Source of the DNA: Nonomuraea basaltis
GTDB taxonomy: Bacteria; Actinomycetota; Actinomycetes; Streptosporangiales; Streptosporangiaceae
Length of the DNA: 64,000 nucleotides
Reading direction: 5' to 3'
Assembly: GCF_005893125.1 (NCBI RefSeq)
Contig: NZ_VCJS01000010.1
Coordinates: forward strand, 1-64,000
The first letter of the stretch is position 1. The number at the start of each line of letters is the position of its first letter. Shown here piece after piece: positions 20,168 through 27,844 of this stretch. The translations under genes and the position numbers were made by a program. The notes below the pieces were generated by a model. That model was given only the letters and a program-made list of their open reading frames with translations. It was not told where the DNA came from and searched no databases.

Positions 20168-21690
20168 GCTGCGTCTCCTGCCGTGGTGTTCTGGTTGGTC
20201 CGGTCGGCGTGTTGGTCCGGCCCGCTGGTCTGGTCGCGCGTCTGGTCCGCCGGTCCGGTTCTTCGTCCGGTAGTGCGGCCTGCTCGGGTGGTCCGCTGGT
20301 CAGGTCGGTCCGGTCCAGTGAGAAGGCGGACCAGGTCGTTGGCGACCGCCGTTGAGACGGTCTGGTCCGCCTCACGAAGCGCGGCCTGGAGGGTGCGGCG
20401 GGTGACCTTCTGACCGGACCGCGTGAGCTGTTCGGCAATCGTCCGACCCAGCGGGAGCAGCGCGTTCACTCGGTCCGCTGGTCCGGTTGGTCCGGTGTGG
20501 ACCGGCCGCTTCTTGGTCCGGTTGGTCCGGTTGCGCGGAACCGGACCGGGAACGTCGACGCCGGGCGTCTGGTCCGGTTGGTCCGGTGCGCTGACCGGAC
20601 CAGCGGCACGCCTTGCGATCCGGTTTCTGATCCGGTTCTTGGCCAGGCGCGGCAGCCGGAAGTGATCTCGAATCCTGGTCCGGTAGCGTGACCGCGGTCC
20701 GGTCTGCCGGACCGGCGTCTGGGCCAGTTCGTGGTCCGGTCGGTCCACCGCGGCGACCGGGCCAAGCGACGGCCGGTAGCGCGGCACCAGGCCGGCGCCC
20801 ACCTCGTTCACGAACACCGCCGCGTCGTGCATCGCCTTCTCGGCGTCCGGGCCCAGGCCGCGCGTCTCCTCCGCGAGCGCGGCCATCCGCGTGAGCGTGA
20901 GCTGAAGCTGGGACCGCTGCGCGCTGATCACTGCGCCCTGCGCGTGGGCGACCGACCGCCACGTCATCTCCACGCGGCGGGCCTGACGCACCACCTGCAC
21001 GGCTGCGGTCGGCGACTGGATGCCCTCACCGACCGCCCACCGGAATGCGGCGAACGTCTCTCCCGTGTGCAGCACCCAGCGCAGCGGCGAGAACTTCGGC
21101 GCCCGCGGGTCGATCAGCTTCTTCTGCCGCAGATCCTTGCGGTGCAGGTGCCGCGAGTGCATTGACCACAGCCACGGGCTGGCCAACGAGCAGGCTGCGA
21201 ACAGCTCCGGCGTCTCGGGCACGTGCGTGAAGTTCAGGTAGCCCGCGGCCGCGCCGATCAGATACGACGTCATCCGCTGCCACCAGGCGGAGTCACCTTC
21301 GCGCAGCGCGACGTGCGCGTGCCATGACACATACACGGCAACCGACTCCACGATCGCGGCGCCGAGCACAGCCAGCAGCGTCGGCCAACCCATGGCTTGG
21401 AACACGAGGAACTGGCCCGCGACGGCGACCACGTTGACGCCGACGTTCGTGATCGACATGACCGCCAGCCGGCCCGCAGTCTGGGCGCGGGCCGACCACC
21501 GCTTGAACGCCTTGTGGCGGCGCTCGTCGCGGGCTGTGCGAGCAGCCTCGTCGCGGTCGCGCTGGTCGGCGTCGGCCGACCGCGCGTCGGCTCGCCGGGC
21601 CTCCTCGGCCAGGCGGCGACGCTGGATCCGGAAACGCTCGGCTTCGAGAGCCCGCTTCTCCTTCTCCGGGTCGGCCTTGAGTAGCAACAT
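20164..21690 (-). CDS. SpdB/DUF2637-like membrane protein with repeat-encoded tail
   Basis: The protein has 508 residues. A charged coiled-coil N-terminus (residues 5-65, rich in Arg/Glu/Ala) leads into four membrane segments (about 70-190, including SITNVGVNVVAVAGQFLVF and LLAVLGAAIVESVAVYVSW), as in DUF2637/SpdB proteins of Streptomyces plasmids. The C-terminal 170 residues are low-complexity Arg/Thr/Pro/Asp and are encoded by the GGTCCGGT array (see that entry). These proteins are thought to help spread conjugative elements between hyphal compartments. The protein starts a coupled operon toward the SsgA-like gene. Confidence 0.7.
   Translation of the reverse strand: MLLLKADPEKEKRALEAERFRIQRRRLAEEARRADARSADADQRDRDEAARTARDERRHKAFKRWSARAQTAGRLAVMSITNVGVNVVAVAGQFLVFQAMGWPTLLAVLGAAIVESVAVYVSWHAHVALREGDSAWWQRMTSYLIGAAAGYLNFTHVPETPELFAACSLASPWLWSMHSRHLHRKDLRQKKLIDPRAPKFSPLRWVLHTGETFAAFRWAVGEGIQSPTAAVQVVRQARRVEMTWRSVAHAQGAVISAQRSQLQLTLTRMAALAEETRGLGPDAEKAMHDAAVFVNEVGAGLVPRYRPSLGPVAAVDRPDHELAQTPVRQTGPRSRYRTRIRDHFRLPRLAKNRIRNRIARRAAGPVSAPDQPDQTPGVDVPGPVPRNRTNRTKKRPVHTGPTGPADRVNALLPLGRTIAEQLTRSGQKVTRRTLQAALREADQTVSTAVANDLVRLLTGPDRPDQRTTRAGRTTGRRTGPADQTRDQTSGPDQHADRTNQNTTAGDAA
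20196..20740. repeat. Array of GGTCCGGT octamers, candidate clt/TRS transfer site
   Basis: Reading the plus strand I count 12 exact GGTCCGGT and three exact ACCGGACC copies in 545 bp, plus many one-mismatch forms (GGTCCGCT, GGTCTGGT, GGTCCGGC). The densest clusters are at 20480-20590. On the minus strand the repeat is translated as TGP, NRT or DQP depending on place, so it occurs in all three frames. That argues that the DNA word, not a peptide, is conserved. TraB proteins recognise clustered 8-bp repeats inside clt loci, and a TraB-like gene lies 3 kb away. Confidence 0.65.
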
Positions 21691-21713
21691 CAGAAAACTC
21701 CTAATGTGGTTTC

Positions 21714-21735
21714 GGTACCGCTGTCGCTTTTAGCG
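21714..21735. promoter_or_regulatory. GGTACCGCTGTCGC half-palindrome with hairpin
   Basis: In the 39-base gap between the small Cys-rich gene and the SpdB-like gene lies GGTACCGCTGTCGC, followed by a small TCGCT/AGCGA hairpin. The same word recurs in the gaps of the phage late operon (48421, 51256, 52935, 63021). This copy is a half-site rather than a full palindrome. Confidence 0.45.
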
Positions 21736-21984
21736 AATCAGGGGATGATCATGCAGAAGGCAGGGGCACGTCTGCGCGTGCTGGACGGCCACGAACGCGT
21801 CACCGGGCACTCTGGACGCGCCGCAGGCGAAGCACTCGAACAGGCCGATGGTCACCGGGGTCGGGCAGGTGTCGCGGCCGATCGCCTCCCACGCGACGTT
21901 CCCGTACGTGCGGATCACGCCGTGCCGGCCGTGCCCGAGCAGGTGACATGCGCCTCCGTCCGGGGATGCGTGCGGGGCGGTCAC
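21730..21984 (-). CDS. Small Cys/His-rich protein coupled to the Wbl gene
   Basis: The protein has 84 residues, starting at a GTG that overlaps the Wbl stop (GTGA). It has seven cysteines, including CFAC and CPC, and several histidines, so a small metal-binding fold is likely. The long upstream extension of the open frame is GC-rich shadow of the Wbl gene. The family is not recognised. Confidence 0.55.
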   Translation of the reverse strand: MTAPHASPDGGACHLLGHGRHGVIRTYGNVAWEAIGRDTCPTPVTIGLFECFACGASRVPGDAFVAVQHAQTCPCLLHDHPLIR

Positions 21985-22421
21985 GCCGATTCCTTGCCAG
22001 ACTCGGCTTTGCGGCGGGCCGCATCGACCTTCAGTCGGACTGCGTCGGCCTTGATCGCTTCCACCAGCTCCTTGACGGGCTTGGCCCGGGCGGATCCGAG
22101 GAGGCCGCCGCGCGCACCGTGCAGGCTGTGGATCGAGCCCCCGTAGACGTAGAGGGACAGCGCCTCCTCGATGATGGTCATACGCAGGCAGTCGGTGCGC
22201 AGCTCGCACGGCTCGCACAGGAGGCGGGCCTTGCGCCGGGTCAGGCCCTGCTCAACCCAGCGGTTGTCCTGGCTGCCGACACAGATGCCGCCCTCGTTGA
22301 CTTTCTCGGCCAGAGTGCGGACCTCGGCGCGTAGCTGATGTTCCAGCGGCGGGGGCGGTGTGGGCGGCTTGACGGTCTCGCGGTCGGCGGTCGTGTCGCA
22401 CGGTGTCATGGTGGTGCTCAT
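21981..22421 (-). CDS. WhiB-like (Wbl) iron-sulfur transcription factor
   Basis: The protein has 146 residues. Four cluster-binding cysteines fit the Wbl pattern: Cys47 in GGICVGS, then Cys69, Cys72 and Cys78 in LLCEPCELRTDCL. The turn that normally reads G[VI]WGG is replaced by YVYGGS, and a basic C-terminal helix follows (AIKADAVRLKVDAARRK). Wbl proteins sense redox or nitric oxide and bind RNA polymerase sigma region 4. Mobile actinobacterial elements and phages often carry one. It is transcribed away from the GntR gene. Confidence 0.8.
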   Translation of the reverse strand: MSTTMTPCDTTADRETVKPPTPPPPLEHQLRAEVRTLAEKVNEGGICVGSQDNRWVEQGLTRRKARLLCEPCELRTDCLRMTIIEEALSLYVYGGSIHSLHGARGGLLGSARAKPVKELVEAIKADAVRLKVDAARRKAESGKESA

Positions 22422-22553
22422 CGGTCACCTGATTTCTGTCGCAAGGAGAAGGTGTCGATGCGGCGGCCCCCGGATCACTCTCAGGCCGCTGGCTTTTACC
22501 GGGGATTTCTGGCGGAAGGGCGCCAGGTGTAGTGGTGATCGCCCGCTATCCTG

Positions 22554-22589
22554 TTGGTAGGTTCATGGTAGGGCTACCAAGACCCTACC
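22554..22589. promoter_or_regulatory. Overlapping inverted repeats, likely GntR operator
   Basis: In the 288-base gap between the divergent Wbl and GntR genes lie two nested inverted repeats: TTGGTAG with CTACCAA (22554-22580) and GGTAGGG with CCCTACC (22567-22589). GntR/KorSA-type repressors bind such short palindromes and often regulate themselves. No other gene-like sequence is seen in this gap. Confidence 0.5.
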
Positions 22590-22709
22590 GCAAGTCGTAG
22601 ATCTCTGCCGCGCCCTGATCATTCGCCCACGCTCCCGGACGGATCTTGGATGCCCCTAAAGTTGGCACCACAGGCCGGATGACCCGCCCGAGGAGCACAT
22701 GGAGACTGG

Positions 22710-23408
22710 ATGCCGATCCCGCCCGCGAAGGCCCAGGCCATAGCTGATGAGCTCGCCGAAGCCATCAGGCGAGGCGACTATCCGCCTGGAAGCTGGTTGC
22801 CCTCCGAACGAGATCTATCGCGCGCGCACCAGGCAGATCGGTCCACCATCCGCAACGCCATCGCTCTTGTCGCCGACCAGGGCCTCGTCACCCGTCGGCC
22901 ACGGCAAGGCGTTCAGGTCTCCGATCCCGGAGCCCAGCACGCCCGCATCGCCTCCGGCCGCGAACCGGCCACCCTCTCCACCACCGTTGACGAGACCCAC
23001 GCTGACGCCGAGACCGCCCACCGGCTCGGCGTCCCGGCCGCGACACTGCTGCTGCGGCGAACTCGAGTTCAGGGTGTCGCCGGCGACCCGCCCGTACAGA
23101 TGTCGGTCACGTACCTGCCGCGGGAGGTCGTCGAGCTGGTGCCGAGCCTGACCGAGGTGGATACCGGGCCGGGCGGCATTTACGCGCGCCTGGAGGAGGC
23201 GGGCCGGCCCGTGGCCACGTTCGAGGAGGCCGTGACCTGCCGCCTGCCCAACAGCGTCGAGCAGGCGGCGCTCGCAATCGGCGCGGCCGAGCCGGTGCTG
23301 ACGATCTGGCGCCGCTCCTACGATCGGCGTGGCCGCATTATCGACGTGACACACCTGGTGGTCGTGGGCAGCCGTCGAGAGCGGATCTACCGCTACGACC
23401 CAGCATGA
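22710..23408 (+). CDS. GntR family regulator with UTRA domain (KorSA-like)
   Basis: The protein has 232 residues. The N-terminal winged helix (about 5-75) includes PGSWLPSERDLSRAHQADRSTIRNAIALV, and a UTRA effector domain (about 85-230) follows with the LLLRRTRVQGVAGDPPVQMSVTYLP strand pair. In AICEs such a protein (Kor) silences transfer and excision genes. The gene faces away from the transfer operon with an operator-like sequence between. It overlaps the next small gene by ATGA. Confidence 0.85.
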   Translation: MPIPPAKAQAIADELAEAIRRGDYPPGSWLPSERDLSRAHQADRSTIRNAIALVADQGLVTRRPRQGVQVSDPGAQHARIASGREPATLSTTVDETHADAETAHRLGVPAATLLLRRTRVQGVAGDPPVQMSVTYLPREVVELVPSLTEVDTGPGGIYARLEEAGRPVATFEEAVTCRLPNSVEQAALAIGAAEPVLTIWRRSYDRRGRIIDVTHLVVVGSRRERIYRYDPA

Positions 23409-23836
23409 ACGCGGAGCCCGAGAATGGTTGCGCACCGCCGCGGCGGTGCCTCACGCTTGCTGGTATGTCGGCATGGCTGATGTCCGAGGACAGGCTACAT
23501 CTGGTGCTGATCGACGACATCGCGTCGGTCGGCCTGGTCGTCCCCGGCGAGCCCGATCCGCGCAAGCACCCAACCAAGCGGCTGGCCCGCGCCCGCGAGG
23601 TTCAGCTGATGGTCGGCAGCCGCGCCGGCGTCATGATGTGCGCTGCGACGTGCCCCGGCGATGACGCGTTGTGGGCTCGGGCCGATCTGATGCACATACT
23701 GTCCATACTGAAGCGGACGGCTTCGGACGACGAGAACCTGTACGTGTTTGCGCCCGTATCGTGGCCGCGCAAGCGGCCGGAGCAGTTGTGGCAGGTCTCC
23801 CCCCGTATGCCAGAGCCGGAACTGATCCAGCACTGA
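23405..23836 (+). CDS. Hypothetical protein coupled to GntR
   Basis: The protein has 143 residues with its ATG inside the GntR stop (ATGA). It is soluble; the sequence HLVLIDDIASVGLVVPGEPDPRKHPTKRLARAREVQ is well structured, and the C-terminus has PVSWPRKRPEQLWQV. The family is not recognised. The tight coupling suggests it works with the regulator. Confidence 0.55.
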   Translation: MNAEPENGCAPPRRCLTLAGMSAWLMSEDRLHLVLIDDIASVGLVVPGEPDPRKHPTKRLARAREVQLMVGSRAGVMMCAATCPGDDALWARADLMHILSILKRTASDDENLYVFAPVSWPRKRPEQLWQVSPRMPEPELIQH

Positions 23837-23883
23837 TCAGGAACCCCCGATCTAACTGTCTGTTTTCCGGATAACATGCTCAC

Positions 23884-24618
23884 ATGGTCCGCCATGAAGA
23901 GGTGTCCGACGACCTCAGAGCCAAGATCCTCGACGGAACCTATCCGGCAGGCAAACCACTGCCCCACTCCCAGCTCCTCGCCATCGAGCACGGAGTCTCC
24001 CTCAGCACCGTCTCTCAAGCGCTCGCAACTCTGAAGGCCGAGCAGCTCGTCATCCGCCACGCGGCCGAAGGGATGATCGTGCAGCCGCCGCTCACGGTGG
24101 TGGATCTCGTCCTGCATGGGCCGCACGGACACGGACCGCTGCCTTGGGCGAAGTGCTGCGAGCGCTCCGGAACCGAAGGCGCAATGGTCACCGGCAAGGT
24201 GGCCACCAGCAAGGCCGCCCCCGACCTCGCCGTACTTCTCGGCGTCGACGTCGGCGACGAGGTGATCACACGCAACCGTCGCGCCACCATCGGCGACACC
24301 GTGGTCCGCCTCGACGAGGCGATCTACCCCCACCGGCTCGTCCACGACACCCCGCTCACCAGACGCGGCCAAGTCCCGGGCGGCGTCTACCGAGCCCTCG
24401 CCAGCGCCGGTCTAGAGCCGCACAAAGTCGTGCGGCGCGTTATCGCCAACCGCCAGGCCACCGACGCGGAGGCCAAGGCTCTGAGGCTCGTGCGGCGCGC
24501 GCTCGTCCTCACCTATGAACAAGTGATCGCCGACCGCGAGGGAACGCGGATCGAACTGATGCGGTTCGTGGCCAACCCAGCCCGGATCAGGTTCGTGGAC
24601 GAGCAAGTCGCTCTGTAG
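23884..24618 (+). CDS. GntR family regulator with UTRA domain, second copy
   Basis: The protein has 244 residues. The winged helix (EEVSDDLRAKILDGTYPAGKPLPHSQLLAIEHGVSLSTVSQALATL) is followed by a UTRA domain with TRNRRATIGDTVVRLDEAIYP and QVPGGVYRALASAG. It differs clearly from the first GntR, so this is not a recent duplication. It may regulate the Nudix gene or the transfer functions; the targets are unknown. Confidence 0.8.
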   Translation: MVRHEEVSDDLRAKILDGTYPAGKPLPHSQLLAIEHGVSLSTVSQALATLKAEQLVIRHAAEGMIVQPPLTVVDLVLHGPHGHGPLPWAKCCERSGTEGAMVTGKVATSKAAPDLAVLLGVDVGDEVITRNRRATIGDTVVRLDEAIYPHRLVHDTPLTRRGQVPGGVYRALASAGLEPHKVVRRVIANRQATDAEAKALRLVRRALVLTYEQVIADREGTRIELMRFVANPARIRFVDEQVAL

Positions 24619-24647
24619 CTCTGTAGCGATGCGGCCGAGGACCGGGC

Positions 24648-25080
24648 CTAAGAGGTGGGTATCGCCACCTCGCCCACGACGGCGAGGTGGTTGGACTTCG
24701 GCTCGTCCTCCTGGATGACGCTGTGGCTGATCAGCGCCTTTCGCGGCCACGCAGCGTGTGTAGCGTCATGGCCGCGCGGGGGTCCACGGGCCGTTGCCTG
24801 AGCACGGGATCAACGGGCGCGTGTCGGTCAAAGAGGGTGCCACCGTAGTCCACGGCGACATAGGAATACCTCATGCTCGCCCGCACCTGTTCCCGCAGGT
24901 CTGATGGCGACCGCCGGCCCATCGTCCACGGGTTGGCACCGCCAGTGGGATGGTCGGCTCTACCGATGTTGAGACCCGGCTGAGGCGTTGCAGCAGCTTC
25001 TCCAACCACCGCCATCGAGGCTCGACGCCCGGGGGCACCCAGCCGTAGAAGCCCTCAGGAGAGGGAGGAGGAAGGGGCAT
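24648..25080 (-). pseudogene. Decayed small gene plus HAD-like hydrolase remnant
   Basis: Read on the minus strand, three good protein fragments lie in two frames. First is MPLPPPSPEGFYGWVPPG..LLQRLS. A frameshift near 24975 leads to PGLNIGRADHPTGGANPWTMG..REQVRASM. Then comes a HAD-type N-terminus with the nucleophile motif VAVDYGGTLFDR (from 24874). It shifts frame again near 24735 and ends as ALISHSVIQEDEPKSNHLAV. The HAD core is missing. The unit separates the AICE module from the cargo operon. Confidence 0.6.
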
Positions 25081-25199
25081 CGCATTGTCCTTCGGCTAGG
25101 GACGAGCCGCGGGTAGGAAGGGCCGTGGGACGGCGCTCAGCGATCCGATGCCAGGCACGATGTGGCGCTTCTCAGGACAGCAGCAGCGTTTCTGGAGTA

Positions 25200-25676
25200 T
25201 CAGGCGATGGAAGGCTGCCAGCCGTGGCGTGAGAAGGCGGGACCCCCGTTGCGGTATGCGGCGATCGCCTGCGCGTCCGGAGGGAACGCGGGATCGGGCA
25301 GTTGTTCAGCGTGGACCCACCGCGCCGTGAGGTGCTTGTCCGGCTCGGTGTTGACGAGTTCGCCCGTCCAAGCTGTGGTGGCGAACACGAACAAGACGAA
25401 CTGCCCGGCTCCGTCCCAGCTCTGTTCTGCATGAACGACGTGGACGAGGTGGAGATCGACCGGATCGGCAACCAGCCCGGTCTCCTCCTTGAGCTCACGG
25501 GCTGCCGCGTCGTCGAGGGGTTCCCCAGGTTCGGCCTTGCCGCCGGGGATCATCCAGACGGGGGCTGGCACCCAGTTCGAGGCGGCTCGATAGATAGCGG
25601 CGATGGTGTCATGCTCTTGGTCGTGCACGATCACGCAGACCGCGTTGCGGCTGTTCATCACGGCGGGGTTCGCCAT
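25200..25676 (-). CDS. Nudix hydrolase
   Basis: The protein has 158 residues with a complete Nudix box, GGKAEPGEPLDDAAARELKEETGL, matching GX5EX7REUXEEXGU. The N-terminal strand NAVCVIVHDQEHDTIAAIYRA is normal. The start chosen is the ATG after GGAGGAAGGAG. It is the last gene of the cargo run and overlaps the APH-like gene by about 68 bases. Nudix enzymes cleave nucleoside diphosphate-linked compounds; here it could remove an unmodified nucleotide or a by-product. Nudix genes also recur in AICE regulatory modules, so it may not belong to the cargo pathway. Confidence 0.88.
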   Translation of the reverse strand: MANPAVMNSRNAVCVIVHDQEHDTIAAIYRAASNWVPAPVWMIPGGKAEPGEPLDDAAARELKEETGLVADPVDLHLVHVVHAEQSWDGAGQFVLFVFATTAWTGELVNTEPDKHLTARWVHAEQLPDPAFPPDAQAIAAYRNGGPAFSRHGWQPSIA

Positions 25677-26454
25677 GGTGAGGGCTCCTTCCTCCATGGT
25701 GCAGGAGCTGTTTGATGATCCAGGGCGGCCGGACGGTATGCCAGCCGAAGCAGTATCCGTTGGTGTCCATGTACGGCGTGGTCAGGATGTGGTGGAACTC
25801 TGTCCATGCCGCGAACTGGCGGGCTGAGCATCGGCTCAGATTCCGGGCGTTCAGGTGGCTGTTGTAGGTGTCCAGGGCCTGCTGGACGATGTCCTCGTCG
25901 AGGGGGCCCGTCGTCATGGCGGTGGTGACGATCAGTTTGGCCAGGTCGTAGCCGAAGGGCGCCAGAGTGAGCGAGTCGAAATCGACGACAGTGATGGCCG
26001 TGCCGACGATGAGGAAGTTGCGCGGGTTGGCGTCCTTGTAGAAGGCGGCCGGTAGGTCGGCTGCTTCCTCGATCCAGGCGTCGACGGCCTCCGCGGTGAG
26101 GAGGGGCTGCGGTATCGCGTTGGCGGCAAGCAGCTCGTGAAGGCGTTCGCGGCGGTCCTGAGCGAACGCAGCGATGCTGACACCGGCCGTGGTGTGGGGT
26201 TCGTTCATGCGTGCCGCGTGGAGAGCGCCGGCGTAGGCCGCCGCGTGCTGGCGGCCGAGCAGGTCAGCCAGGTGGAGCAGGTCGCCGGGGCCGCCGTGTC
26301 TCCCCTGCAGGTACTCGAAGTCGATCTCTGTCGGGCGGGCGTCGACGATGGCCGGTATCCGGATGCCGGGTGTGGCGTGCGCGATCCACCGGTGATGTTC
26401 CTGGGCCCTCTGCCGGGCACGAGGGTTGGCGTACGCCTTGGTGAAGACCCTCAT
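25609..26454 (-). CDS. APH/choline kinase-like phosphotransferase
   Basis: The protein has 281 residues. The catalytic loop appears as YKDANPRNFLIV (Asp plus Asn four residues on; the usual leading His is Lys), and the metal-binding motif is VVDFDSL. The N-lobe is short and lacks an obvious ATP-binding Lys strand before residue 30, so the enzyme may be divergent. The start overlaps the methyltransferase stop (ATGA). The last 22 residues overlap the Nudix gene and are low in complexity. It probably phosphorylates a small hydroxylated or amino substrate. Confidence 0.7.
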   Translation of the reverse strand: MRVFTKAYANPRARQRAQEHHRWIAHATPGIRIPAIVDARPTEIDFEYLQGRHGGPGDLLHLADLLGRQHAAAYAGALHAARMNEPHTTAGVSIAAFAQDRRERLHELLAANAIPQPLLTAEAVDAWIEEAADLPAAFYKDANPRNFLIVGTAITVVDFDSLTLAPFGYDLAKLIVTTAMTTGPLDEDIVQQALDTYNSHLNARNLSRCSARQFAAWTEFHHILTTPYMDTNGYCFGWHTVRPPWIIKQLLHHGGRSPHHGEPRRDEQPQRGLRDRARPRA

Positions 26455-27251
26455 GAGCGGGTGGCCACCACGTAGGTGACGGTGGAGGTGGTCTCGAGCG
26501 GGCCGTTCCCGATGGAGGCTTTCAGCCGTTCGGCGATCTCGGCGGGGGTGCCGGGGAGCTCATATCTAGGAGTGGTGGCGGCATAGGCGGCGATGTGGTC
26601 GGCGTCGGCGAAGCGAAAGCGGTGCTCATCGTGGATGACCTGCTGAACCTGGAGGGAGCCGGCGACGATATCGGCCTGGTTGCGGCTGTGGAAGGTCGCA
26701 TACAGGCTCGGCCGGTCCCCTGCGCCGGGGTCCAGGCCGCTGGCGGTGATCGCTTCGTTGAGCGTCTGGTAGCTGTCGGCGGATTTGGTGACCGTGATCG
26801 ATATCCCGCCGGGGGCCAGGCATCGGGCGATCTCGGCGACCGCGGAGGCCGGGCAGGGCGAGTGGTAGAGGCAGAACGCGGCCACGGTCACCATGGCGCT
26901 GGCGTCGGCCAGGGCGATGGCGTGGAAGTCGCCTTGCAGGAACTCCACGCATCCGTGTCCGGCGAGCCGGCGTGCGGCCACGGTGAGCAGGGCTGCGGAC
27001 TGGTCGAAGCCGATCAGGCGGGGTGGGGCGAGCCGTTGGGCCAGGGTGAGGGTGGTGGTGCCCCTTCCACAGCCGATGTCCACGACGGTGCCGCGCGGCC
27101 CGGTGGAGGCCAGGTCGGCGATGACGTCGGCGGGATGGCGGCCGGCGGTTTTGGCGCGTCTAAGCGCGGTGGTGCGTTGGGTGATGCGGGCGGCATCGCC
27201 GTACAGGTTGCTGCGGATGGAGTTGGGATCGAGGAACGGGTTGGCGGTCAT
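26451..27251 (-). CDS. Class I SAM-dependent methyltransferase of the cargo operon
   Basis: The protein has 266 residues. Motif I is GTVVDIGCGRGTTTLTLA, motif II/III covers LIGFDQSAALLTVAARRL and EFLQGDFHAIALADASAM, and motif IV covers ARCLAPGGISITVTKSADS. It resembles small-molecule methyltransferases of the UbiE/type 11 group, not DNA methylases: no DPPY or PCQ motif is seen. The substrate is unknown. It is coupled to the APH-like gene by ATGA. Confidence 0.82.
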   Translation of the reverse strand: MTANPFLDPNSIRSNLYGDAARITQRTTALRRAKTAGRHPADVIADLASTGPRGTVVDIGCGRGTTTLTLAQRLAPPRLIGFDQSAALLTVAARRLAGHGCVEFLQGDFHAIALADASAMVTVAAFCLYHSPCPASAVAEIARCLAPGGISITVTKSADSYQTLNEAITASGLDPGAGDRPSLYATFHSRNQADIVAGSLQVQQVIHDEHRFRFADADHIAAYAATTPRYELPGTPAEIAERLKASIGNGPLETTSTVTYVVATRS

Positions 27252-27278
27252 GGGGCCTTCCCGGGGACGGGGGTCAGG

Positions 27279-27788
27279 TCATGTTGAGCCGGGGAGCCCG
27301 GCCAGGAAGCGGCGGGCGGCTCGGCGGCTGGTCAAGGTGATGACGCGGGCGTGGGAAGCGTGCTCGGCGATGAGGGCGCGGACCTTGGGCCGCATCTGGC
27401 GCCGGTAGCCGAGGACATAGCGGATGAAGCCCCAGTGGATGCGGTCGTACACGCCCTGCTCGGCGTGCTGGCCGCCGCGGTAGCGCAAGCGGCGCTGGAG
27501 GATGCCCCACAGGCACACAAGCGGGGGGATGTCGAGGAAGATCACAGTGTCGGCGTTCGCCAGCCGGATGTGCAAGGTGGAGGCGAAGTTGCCGTCGATC
27601 ACCCATTGGGGCTCGGCGACAAGCTTCTCCTGGATGGCGGCGAACTCCTCCGGCGGCAGTGGATTCCAGTCATCGTCGTAGTAGACGGCGTCGAGGTGAG
27701 TCATGGGGGCGTCGATGAGAGCGGCGAGCCGGCGCCCCACGGTCGTCTTGCCGCTGCCGCCGCAGCCGATGATGGCGATCCTGTGCAT
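27279..27788 (-). CDS. P-loop kinase, adenylate-kinase/FlaR-like
   Basis: The protein has 169 residues from [17 protein letters not shown], with Walker A GCGGSGKT at the very start, an [11 protein letters not shown] substrate-type loop, [26 protein letters not shown] and an Arg-rich lid ([16 protein letters not shown]). This is the pattern of 'topology modulation' P-loop kinases related to (d)NMP and shikimate kinases. A GTG at 27848 overlapping the radical SAM stop (GTGA) would add 20 residues and cannot be excluded. In the cargo it could raise a modified nucleoside monophosphate to the diphosphate, but this is inference. Confidence 0.72.
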   Translation of the reverse strand: MHRIAIIGCGGSGKTTVGRRLAALIDAPMTHLDAVYYDDDWNPLPPEEFAAIQEKLVAEPQWVIDGNFASTLHIRLANADTVIFLDIPPLVCLWGILQRRLRYRGGQHAEQGVYDRIHWGFIRYVLGYRRQMRPKVRALIAEHASHARVITLTSRRAARRFLAGLPGST

Positions 27789-27844
27789 GTCGTAAGAGGT
27801 TACCGAGGTGGAAGAGGCGCCGAGCCGTGGTTGCGTCGTGTCGT

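Noticed and set aside
20196..20740. The GGTCCGGT array as a CRISPR array
   Set aside because: Repeats are only 8 bp with irregular spacing and both orientations, and no cas genes are present.
26451..27251. The cargo methyltransferase as a DNA methylase
   Set aside because: It has no DPPY/NPPY or PCQ/ENV motif and no target-recognition region; it fits small-molecule methyltransferases.
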